DNA from: Idiomarina abyssalis
GTDB taxonomy: Bacteria > Pseudomonadota > Gammaproteobacteria > Enterobacterales > Alteromonadaceae
Reading direction: 5' to 3'
NCBI RefSeq assembly: GCF_900116625.1
Contig: NZ_FPBE01000001.1
Span: 1,036,369 to 1,100,368 of the forward strand
DNA: 64,000 nucleotides
Part shown: positions 57,357 to 64,000 of the stretch, in pieces
Layout: each line of letters begins with the position of its first letter
Numbering within the stretch: the first letter of the stretch is position 1
Notes under the pieces: model-generated
What the model saw: the letters and a program-made list of their open reading frames with translations, nothing else
What the model was told of the DNA's origin: nothing
Database searches by the model: none
Program-made: the position numbers and the translations under genes

Positions 57357-57384
57357 ATTATACCGACACCGAGCATTCAAACAA
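57357..57384 (-). promoter_or_regulatory. Promoter of tRNA-Trp
   Basis: On the minus strand TTGTTT (57384-57379) and TATAAT (57362-57357) are 16 bases apart. The downstream stretch TCTCCGCTC is GC-rich near the start, as in stringently controlled stable-RNA promoters. The tRNA begins about 17 bases later. Confidence 0.8.
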
Positions 57385-57435
57385 GCGATATTTGCAAGTC
57401 TACTTATCGTTTGCAGATTAATTAAACAATTCTGA

Positions 57436-58293
57436 CTAAGCTTCTGCGTCAAAGAGCTCTTCATGAACAATTTGTAATATTTCTTCTACCTTAAACTCAT
57501 CAATTTGAAAGTGTTCCAGCACCCCATCCTGAACCTGCTCCCATTCTTCTTCTCCCGCCAGACTCCGAGTTCTCATATCCACCGCGTAACGCGCAATTTT
57601 AAGTATTCCCAGAAGATCCAACGTCAGGCTATCCAACTCACTGGAGTGAGTGAAAATAGAGCTGTCTTCAAACAAGTAGTAAATTACTTCGACAACGATT
57701 TTGGGCAATTTCCAATGCTGAGCCAATAAGGCACCTATAGTGGTATGTGTTGTCTGAAATAACTCTTGTTCTTTTATTTGCACTTTGGGCCAGGGAGTAC
57801 TGGCTGATGCGTTAAGCAAATCGGCATAATCATCAAATTCAGCCAGCATGACCGGTATGCCGGAGCTTTGAAATAACCCGAGCATATACGCATGGTCTCT
57901 TAATTCGGGGCGTCCTATAGATTCTGCGACCAAAACACAGGCGCTAGCAACCCACTCGTTATACCGCCAGAACTCGTTAAGATCGTAGTCGGAAGTTAAC
58001 GCTGACTTTAAAGCAACGGCCCGAACAATAGGAAATACCCGACGGAACCCAAGTGTCATAACCGCCTGCTGGATAGAGTCGACCTCTTTAGCCCGACGGT
58101 AAGCGGCGGAATTAACTACCTGCAACACAGCTGCAGCTATACTCATATCGGCAGAGATAGATTCAGCAATAACACCAACATCAGGTTCATCTTTTTTGGC
58201 TTCACTACTGACAGTTAACAGAGTTTGAGGGCGCGGAGGAATACTGACTCTTTGTAGCAATCGTTTCTCTGCTGTCGTAATTTCTATCGCCAT
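57436..58293 (-). CDS. HDOD domain protein
   Basis: A 285-residue signalling protein whose main part is the HDOD domain (ISADMSIAAAVLQVVNSAAY near residues 45-65, and SIQQAVMTLGFRRVFPIVRAVAL). It keeps the HD-like fold but without the full HD catalytic pair, as typical for HDOD. No partner domain (GGDEF, EAL or receiver) is visible. HDOD proteins often act in two-component or c-di-GMP signalling. It is divergent from tamA and follows the tRNA region. The exact role is unknown. Confidence 0.88.
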   Translation of the reverse strand: MAIEITTAEKRLLQRVSIPPRPQTLLTVSSEAKKDEPDVGVIAESISADMSIAAAVLQVVNSAAYRRAKEVDSIQQAVMTLGFRRVFPIVRAVALKSALTSDYDLNEFWRYNEWVASACVLVAESIGRPELRDHAYMLGLFQSSGIPVMLAEFDDYADLLNASASTPWPKVQIKEQELFQTTHTTIGALLAQHWKLPKIVVEVIYYLFEDSSIFTHSSELDSLTLDLLGILKIARYAVDMRTRSLAGEEEWEQVQDGVLEHFQIDEFKVEEILQIVHEELFDAEA

Positions 58294-58346
58294 AGTATCT
58301 CCAGGTTGAACCCAATGATTTACATGAAATCTTAAAGCATGTCATT

Positions 58347-60107
58347 ATGTTGAAACGTTTTATCAGGTATAACACTTCAATGTCTTACTTTCGATGTATT
58401 CTCTTTGTTTGTGCGTTAATTTTCAGCGCCTTTGCTCATGCTTCGGTAGAAGTTGAAGTTTCAGGTGTTGAAGGCGATGAGTACAACAACGTTATGGCAT
58501 TGTTGCAAATAGCCCGGCTGGACGAAAATAAAAGTTATGCCGCTTATCGAGTCCGGTATTTACACCGACAAGCACCTAAAGACATCAAAAAAGCACTACG
58601 TCCCTACGGATATTATCAGGTTGAAGTGAATGCTCAACTAGAAACTGTCGATTACGGCTGGTCAGCATCGTACCAGGTGAGCTTAAACGAACCGGTTCGA
58701 ATTTCGCAAAATTCATGGAAAATACAAGGCGATGCGACGGACGATAAAGTTTTTAAGAAAGTTATTGAAAGCAGCAACCTGAAGGAGCAGGAGCGCTTTA
58801 TTCACAGCCATTATGAAAGCGTCAAATCGCGTCTTTTATCCTTAGCCAGTCAACGCGGCTACCACGATGCCCGTTTCATAGAACACAACGTTGAAATAGA
58901 TGTTGAAAAAAATACAGCCGCAATTAATGTCGTATTTGATTCCGGACAACGCTACAAATATGGGCAAATTACCTTTGAACAAGACATTCTGGATGACGAG
59001 TTACTGCAGCGCTACGTTCCCTTTGAACAAGGGGAAGGCTACAACACTCAAGAGCTCAGCCAATTACAAATAGCTCTGGGCGATAGCGGATACTTTTCAT
59101 CGGTTCAGGTCAGTCCGCAGTGGAATGAATCGAAGCAACACAGAGTGCCTATTGCTGTCAATTCTGAGCCAAACTTCAGAAACCAATACCAATACGGCAT
59201 CGGCTACGGTACCGATACCGGAGCCCGCGTGAGAGCCAGCATTAACCGCCGCTGGGTGAATACAGAAGGCCACCAGCTGCGCGGAACGACACAAATCTCT
59301 GAAGTCGAAAGCACTGTCGGCGCTAATTACATTATTCCCGGTAAGAAGCCACAATCCGATTATTACCAAATACGAGCAGAAGCCTCTGATAAAAACAACG
59401 AAGGACAGAACAACCGACTCTATCGTCTGGGAGCTTCAAGTATCCTGGCAATGAATAAGTGGCGCCGTGAATATGGACTGCACTGGCAACGCGACGACTT
59501 CGAAATCGGTGAAAGTTCCGGAACCAGTCAGTTCCTTATTCCTCAGGCAAGCTGGAACTATATGACCGCTGATGGTCGCTTAAACATTGATAAAGGTTTT
59601 CGATTTGATGTGACCTTAAAGGCCGCCAATGAGGCTCTGTTATCCGATGCAGACCTGGCGAGCCTGGAACTTGGCTTTAAAGCTGTTGTCCCTTTAACTG
59701 AGAGAATACGCTTTCTTGCCCGGGCAGAAGCCGGAGCGACTTATATTAAAGACTTTGATCAACTACCGCCGTCACTACGTTTCTTTGCTGGTGGCGACAA
59801 TAGTGTGCGTGGCTATGCCTATGAACAACTCGGGCCGGAAGATGATACAGGAACTGTTATCGGTGGCCGTTACCTGGCCGTCGCCAGCGCAGAAATCGAC
59901 TACCGATTTAAAGATAACTGGCGTGTCGCTCTCTTCACCGATATTGGTAATGCCATGATTGAACCTAATGAAAAACTCAAACAAAGTGTCGGCTTCGGTG
60001 TTCGCTGGATATCGCCCATTGGCTCAGTCCGTCTTGACTTGGCGCAGGCGATAGACGAGCCAGGTAAGCCGTGGCGCCTGCACTTTACATTAGGCCCCGA
60101 TCTATGA
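58347..60107 (+). CDS. tamA: Translocation and assembly module outer-membrane protein TamA
   Basis: A 586-residue Omp85-family protein. A signal peptide (ending near AHA) is followed by POTRA domains (about 35-270) and a 16-stranded barrel. Motifs RFFAGGDNSVRGYAYEQLGP (lid loop/strand) and the ending LHFTLGPDL are typical of TamA. TamA assembles outer-membrane proteins or phospholipid transport with TamB. The start could be ATG 58347, or 58380 for a shorter signal peptide; neither has a strong ribosome site. Its stop overlaps the tamB start in ATGA. Confidence 0.94.
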   Translation: MLKRFIRYNTSMSYFRCILFVCALIFSAFAHASVEVEVSGVEGDEYNNVMALLQIARLDENKSYAAYRVRYLHRQAPKDIKKALRPYGYYQVEVNAQLETVDYGWSASYQVSLNEPVRISQNSWKIQGDATDDKVFKKVIESSNLKEQERFIHSHYESVKSRLLSLASQRGYHDARFIEHNVEIDVEKNTAAINVVFDSGQRYKYGQITFEQDILDDELLQRYVPFEQGEGYNTQELSQLQIALGDSGYFSSVQVSPQWNESKQHRVPIAVNSEPNFRNQYQYGIGYGTDTGARVRASINRRWVNTEGHQLRGTTQISEVESTVGANYIIPGKKPQSDYYQIRAEASDKNNEGQNNRLYRLGASSILAMNKWRREYGLHWQRDDFEIGESSGTSQFLIPQASWNYMTADGRLNIDKGFRFDVTLKAANEALLSDADLASLELGFKAVVPLTERIRFLARAEAGATYIKDFDQLPPSLRFFAGGDNSVRGYAYEQLGPEDDTGTVIGGRYLAVASAEIDYRFKDNWRVALFTDIGNAMIEPNEKLKQSVGFGVRWISPIGSVRLDLAQAIDEPGKPWRLHFTLGPDL

Positions 60108-63100
60108 GGGTATATCGCTGGTTAGCAGGGATTATCCTGAGTCTGGTTCTCCTGATTCCTATTATAGCTTTTAGTCTGGTCGCCAGCGAAAGCGGCAGTC
60201 GATGGGTATTAACCCAGGCGCAGAAGTATGCCCCTGTTGAATTCAGTTATAGTCAGTTTAATGGAAGCCTTTTAAATGAGTTTGAGTTCAGAGACTTTAG
60301 CTTAGAGGCCGGTACTTTTTCTTATGCCCCGGAACAGCTCAAAGTAAGCTGGAAACCTTTTGCTCTATTATCGGGTGTGCTTAGAATAAACAGCGTTAAA
60401 AGTAACGGCGGTGAAATAAGACTGCGAGCGGCAGAACAAGAGCAAAATGGCGACTCAGAAACTTCTATTCAAGACATTTCAATTGAACTCCCTATAGACT
60501 TCAATGTGCTCAAGTTATCCATTGAAAAAACGCAATTTTTTATTCTAGAAACTCCTGCGCAGAGCCTAAATATTAATGCGTCAGTGAGGCTTGATACAAG
60601 TGGGAGCCTAAACATTCGGGAGCTGCAGCTCGAGCATCAATACATGACAACGACAATTAGCGGCAGAACCAAGCTTTCTTACCCGTTTGATAGCAACCTT
60701 AATAACAACACACACCTGCACTCGCCGGACTACCCCGAGCTAAAAGTCAAAAGTCGTATAGTCGGTAACCTGCATAAGCTATCGACGACTAGTGAATTAT
60801 CAGAAGGCCTTATCGGCACGATCTCGGCTGAATTACAGGACCCAATTAATGACCTTAAGTGGCAGCTTACGAGTCAATGGCAAGACAATAATATAACTCC
60901 ATGGTTGGCGAGTTTCGGCGCAGATACCCTCAACCTGAGTTTCAACGGAACCCTTAACGGACAAGGCGGTATGGATCATATCGAGCTGGAGCCTTCGATT
61001 TCCGTCATGGTTAATAAGCAACAAGCAGATATTGATGGCAACCTGAACTACAGGAACAACGTACTGGCCCTGAACGCTCTTAATATTCAGCCCCAGGGAG
61101 ACATTGACGGTGTGTTAACTCTTCAGGGAGAAATCTCATCACTGAAAGCTAATCCGGAAATAAATGTATCGGCAACCTGGGATGAGATTATCTATGAACC
61201 CAATCAACTGACTAGCCGAAATGGCAAACTGACAGCGCAGGGCACGATAGGTGATTTGGCTATCTATTTGGACAATACGCTTACCGGATTACTAGGGAAT
61301 GATTTAAACCTTACAACAGAAGCCGAACTAACGGAGAAAAGTTTAAAGCTAACTCAGTGGCGACTGTCTCAAAACGACGAGCAAGTAAATGGCAACGCGA
61401 TCATTGAGTGGAAAGATAACCTTTCGCTGGCCGCTAACCTCACAGGTAGTTTTCAACAGCAGACAGTAGACGCAAAAGTTAGATTGCGTCTGTTAGATCC
61501 CTATTTATTTGTCGACCAACTAGAAGCACGCTGGGGCCCACACTCGTTATTAGCCAATGGGGCGCTCAGTCCTGGCAGCAAATTAAACTGGAAGCTAAGC
61601 TCCGCAGACTTAAGCACGCTATCAGATATCAAAGGTGAACTGGCAGCGGAAGGAAGTATCAACGGTCAACTCAACCAATCAAGGTTTGATTTTGATATTG
61701 CAGAGTTTCACCTGAAATTACCTGACTATAATGCGATTACTCTGAACCAGTCAGTAGCCGGCTCTTTTAATTATCAAGAAAGCACATTTGACGTAACTCC
61801 GGTTTGCCTAAACTATAAAGGACTACGTAAACCGTTATGTGCTCAATTAGAGCAACAAAAAGATTCAGTAAACTTTACTGCAGACGCCAGCCAAGTGCCT
61901 TTGAATTTGCTTCAGGCAATTGTCTTACCTGACAGTCCTTACACCTTAAGTGGAGAGCTCTCTTTAGAAATTGATGGTGAATTTAATAATCAGACAATGA
62001 GATTGGAAAAATTCGAGGGAGTCGTCAACGCAGATAACTCTAAAATACAAGCGGGTGAAGAAGTCATAACCTTAAATCAGCTAGTGCTAAAAGCAAAAAA
62101 CGGCGCAGAGCAAGATCTTGATATTTCACTGACTGCTAAAGCCAATGAACTGGACTTTGATCTGTCTGGAGAGCTGAATATTGAGCAGTTAAATACCAAT
62201 AGCCCAATATCGGGAAAAGTGCTACTGAGCTCAAAAAGCCTGGAGTTGTTAAATCTATTTGCACCACAGATTAATATAGGTGACGGAAACACTAAAGCCG
62301 AACTGACTATAGCGGGTAAGCTTAACGATCCAACCGCATCAGGAAGCATGAACTTATCTGCAGACAGAATTGTTTTGCTTTCTAGCGGTACTTTGATAAC
62401 GAATTTAGAGGCCGAGCTAACAGCCGACGCAAATGTTGGGCAGTTTACCGTTAGTGCTAATGGTACGGTAGGTCAAGGAGATGTCGATATTAAGGGTCGA
62501 TTCAATGTCCTTAAGCGAGTTGGCCTGCTAACGATAAAAGGCAAAGACTTATTAATTTTAGATACGCCGGATCTCTTACTATCGGCTTCGCCTGATGTCA
62601 AAATTGAGCTGCAAGAGAACCTCATAACTCTTACTGGGGACTTAGACGTTCCCAAAGCACGCATTACCCCGGTAGAGTTAAACCAGGCTGTTACAGAGTC
62701 TGCTGACGTTAATATAAAAAACGAGAAGAAAGAAGAATCTTTGTTCAGAACAAAAGCAGATATTACGGTGAGTTTAGGAAAAAGTGTACGCGTTGAAGCT
62801 ATGGGGTTCTCCGGGAACCTGCAAGGACAGTTACGAATTAGCCAACAACCAAACTCTGCCGCTACAGGAAATGGAAGTATTGGCGTTGTTTCAGGAGATT
62901 ACGAAATCTACGGGCAGAAACTGGCTATAGAGCGCGGCGATCTCTTATTTAACGGCGGGCCTTTAGATACACCGTCTTTAAATCTACGAGTAACGCGAAA
63001 TATAAAAGGTAACGGTGCTTCACAACGTCCTCCTGAAATTATCGGAGCACGAGTAACAGGGACAATAGAACAGCCTGAACTCAGCTTATTTTCGACACCA

Positions 63101-63478
63101 CCGCTTCCTGACAGCACAATTCTTTCTTACCTATTATTTGGTAAACCACCAGGAAACCAGGGAGATGTCAATAACCTTGAGTTACAAGCTGCACTATTAG
63201 TCGGGGGGCGGAGCACGGAGTTTCTGACTGAAGGGATAAAAAGTACTTTTGATTTAGATGAAGTGTCGTTGGACTCAGAAACCAACGATGTAAATGATAC
63301 ATCTCTTTATATTGGTAAATACTTATCGCCTCAATTATATATCAAATACGGAATAGGTTTACTGGAGCCCACTTCCACTTTCATATTGCGCTACACACTA
63401 TCTGAAAGGCTGCTGTTCGAATCGACCTCAAGTACTGAAGGTCAAGGTGGTGACTTGATATATACCATAGAAAACTAA
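60104..63478 (+). CDS. tamB: Translocation and assembly module inner-membrane protein TamB
   Basis: A 1124-residue protein anchored by one N-terminal helix (residues about 8-28). The long periplasmic body is rich in beta strand, with the DUF490/TamB domain at the C-terminus (GDLLFNGGPLDTPSLNLRVTR and LLVGGRSTEFLTEGIKS). It belongs to the bridge-like lipid transport superfamily and pairs with TamA. It is slightly shorter than E. coli TamB (1259). I chose ATG 60104 because it overlaps the tamA stop; an earlier start at 60071 lies inside tamA. No terminator is seen after it. Confidence 0.94.
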   Translation: MRVYRWLAGIILSLVLLIPIIAFSLVASESGSRWVLTQAQKYAPVEFSYSQFNGSLLNEFEFRDFSLEAGTFSYAPEQLKVSWKPFALLSGVLRINSVKSNGGEIRLRAAEQEQNGDSETSIQDISIELPIDFNVLKLSIEKTQFFILETPAQSLNINASVRLDTSGSLNIRELQLEHQYMTTTISGRTKLSYPFDSNLNNNTHLHSPDYPELKVKSRIVGNLHKLSTTSELSEGLIGTISAELQDPINDLKWQLTSQWQDNNITPWLASFGADTLNLSFNGTLNGQGGMDHIELEPSISVMVNKQQADIDGNLNYRNNVLALNALNIQPQGDIDGVLTLQGEISSLKANPEINVSATWDEIIYEPNQLTSRNGKLTAQGTIGDLAIYLDNTLTGLLGNDLNLTTEAELTEKSLKLTQWRLSQNDEQVNGNAIIEWKDNLSLAANLTGSFQQQTVDAKVRLRLLDPYLFVDQLEARWGPHSLLANGALSPGSKLNWKLSSADLSTLSDIKGELAAEGSINGQLNQSRFDFDIAEFHLKLPDYNAITLNQSVAGSFNYQESTFDVTPVCLNYKGLRKPLCAQLEQQKDSVNFTADASQVPLNLLQAIVLPDSPYTLSGELSLEIDGEFNNQTMRLEKFEGVVNADNSKIQAGEEVITLNQLVLKAKNGAEQDLDISLTAKANELDFDLSGELNIEQLNTNSPISGKVLLSSKSLELLNLFAPQINIGDGNTKAELTIAGKLNDPTASGSMNLSADRIVLLSSGTLITNLEAELTADANVGQFTVSANGTVGQGDVDIKGRFNVLKRVGLLTIKGKDLLILDTPDLLLSASPDVKIELQENLITLTGDLDVPKARITPVELNQAVTESADVNIKNEKKEESLFRTKADITVSLGKSVRVEAMGFSGNLQGQLRISQQPNSAATGNGSIGVVSGDYEIYGQKLAIERGDLLFNGGPLDTPSLNLRVTRNIKGNGASQRPPEIIGARVTGTIEQPELSLFSTPPLPDSTILSYLLFGKPPGNQGDVNNLELQAALLVGGRSTEFLTEGIKSTFDLDEVSLDSETNDVNDTSLYIGKYLSPQLYIKYGIGLLEPTSTFILRYTLSERLLFESTSSTEGQGGDLIYTIEN

Positions 63479-63606
63479 AATTAAGCTTCGCACTCAGAAG
63501 CAAGCTGAATAAGCCCCCTCTTCCAGGCTACTTCCATATTATAATCAGACAGTTTACCTGACCTTTTAGTACCTGACGCTGCTGAAGTGAGGTATTTTGT
63601 GACGGA

Positions 63607-63640
63607 CATAAAAAAACCCCGGCGCGTTAGCACCGGGGTC
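63607..63640 (-). terminator. Distal rrn terminator (T2)
   Basis: CCCCGG (63617-63622) pairs with CCGGGG (63633-63638), with A16/T39 and an inner GC pair extending it. On the minus strand a run of T follows (the A tract at 63610-63616). It lies 160 bases beyond the first rrn terminator. Confidence 0.88.
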
Positions 63641-63644
63641 TTCC

Positions 63645-63765
63645 TATTTGTAGTCTGGACAAGGTTTCGCAGAGCTCAACCTGTTCAGCGGGGTAAAGCC
63701 AAATGGTTGGCTTTACCAGGGACCCGCTTCACCCTACTCTCGCCGTAGCTCCCCACCAGAAATAA
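63645..63765 (-). pseudogene. Disrupted duplicate of the 5S rRNA 3' end with an inserted hairpin
   Basis: TATTTGTAGTCTGG at 63645-63658 is identical to 63796-63809, the 3' end and flank of the real 5S gene. CCTACTCTCGC at 63733-63743 repeats 63816-63826 of the 5S gene. In the 5S gene these are six bases apart; here they are separated by 74 bases, so about 68 bases are inserted. The insert carries an 11-bp perfect hairpin GGTAAAGCCAA (63692-63702)/TTGGCTTTACC (63707-63717) with a four-base loop. It lies between the two rrn terminators. It may be only a remnant, or a structured RNA ending at T2. Confidence 0.6.
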
Positions 63766-63793
63766 AAAACCCCAGCCGATTGGGCTGGGGTGT
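63762..63793 (-). terminator. rrn terminator after 5S rRNA (T1)
   Basis: CCCCAGCC (63770-63777) pairs with GGCTGGGG (63783-63790) with a five-base loop. On the minus strand it is followed by a T run (the A tract at 63764-63769). It lies about ten bases past the 5S 3' end. Confidence 0.92.
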
Positions 63794-63802
63794 TTTATTT
63801 GT

Positions 63803-63921
63803 AGTCTGGCGGTGACCTACTCTCGCATGGGGAGACCCCACACTACCATCGGCGCTGGTGTGTTTCACTTCTGAGTTCGGAAAGGATTCAGGTGGTGCCA
63901 CACCGCTATGGCCGCCAGACA
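63803..63921 (-). rRNA. rrf: 5S ribosomal RNA
   Basis: The minus-strand RNA of about 119 bases starts TGTCTGGCGGCC and ends with CCGCCAGACTA, which pair as helix I. The conserved CCGAACTCAGAAGTGAAAC, CGCCGATGGTAGTGTGGGG and GCGAGAGTAGG segments match gammaproteobacterial 5S rRNA. The exact ends are uncertain by a few bases. Confidence 0.97.
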
Positions 63922-64000
63922 TAAACTGTCACACAAAATTGTCCGGAACTATTTTGAACGCACTTTAGTGCGGCCCGTCAGGGCAAAGTTCAGGACGAAC
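63922..64000 (-). other. 23S-5S rRNA spacer (partial)
   Basis: The last 79 bases show no gene. They carry a short hairpin, CGCAC-TTTA-GTGCG, of the kind seen at rRNA processing sites. The 23S rRNA 3' end should lie just beyond the right edge, because the operon runs leftwards with 5S last. Confidence 0.6.

Noticed and set aside
63734..63922. A 62-codon minus-strand frame over the 5S rRNA
   Set aside because: It lies on the rRNA gene and its terminator and is not a protein.

Overview
The window is an ordinary-looking chromosomal segment of a marine-type gammaproteobacterium. Gene content and order point to the Alteromonadales, and Idiomarina is my best guess. Pointers are the conserved apt-dnaX-ybaB-recR-htpG-adk run, a TtpC-type TonB energising operon, a RibBX-type riboflavin protein, a tamA-tamB pair and small proteins typical of that order. 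The genus is an inference, not something the sequence proves. No phage, insertion sequence, CRISPR array or integron was seen.

Layout. 1-8282 (minus strand): a run with the start of a lytic transglycosylase, ycgL, rnd, fadD, an alpha/beta hydrolase, slp, tsaB and the yoaA helicase, with two small proteins sharing a C-terminal DxYA. 8387-15658 (plus): the complete histidine operon hisGDCBHAFI with a classical leader-peptide attenuator. 15655-18270 (minus): a MATE exporter, an alpha/beta hydrolase and a MAPEG protein. 18346-24961 (minus): adk, htpG (with a textbook sigma-32 promoter), recR, ybaB, dnaX (with an A10 slippery run that should give tau and gamma), apt and a single-domain response regulator. 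24997-26743 (minus): a 40-residue membrane peptide gene and a DUF2063/DUF692 pair, the core of a copper/RiPP-type modification system, with no precursor peptide gene next to it.

26813-31822 (minus): a six-gene TonB2/TtpC-like operon (DUF3450, TtpC, ExbB, ExbD, TonB, TPR). It is preceded by a 466-bp non-coding stretch holding a 145-bp block bounded by inverted repeats. 32289-34021 (plus): priC, a class IV-like histone-deacetylase-family enzyme and a ComFB-family protein, each overlapping the next. The 4.5S SRP RNA follows on the minus strand, then enoyl-CoA hydratase and a FabH-like synthase. 36207-39565 (plus): yajG, a periplasmic cyclophilin, ampG and a ketopantoate-reductase-like gene. 39566-43559 (minus): ribBX, ribD, nrdR, glyA. 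43719-49365: ettA, radA and an 834-residue protein with two intact PilZ domains.

49339-57196: serB, smp, yjjV and prfC, then the deoxynucleoside catabolic genes deoCAB directly behind holD and rimI. Next come tRNA-Trp, an HDOD protein and the tamA-tamB outer-membrane assembly pair. The right edge enters an rRNA operon from its 3' end on the minus strand: 5S rRNA, a terminator, what looks like a disrupted duplicate of the 5S 3' end with a strong hairpin inserted, and a second terminator.

The most interesting items are the DUF692/DUF2063 pair with its companion peptide, the dnaX frameshift signal, the 5S-derived structured remnant, the priC-HDAC-ComFB operon, the inverted-repeat block before the TonB operon, and the tandem DxYA proteins around yoaA-tsaB.
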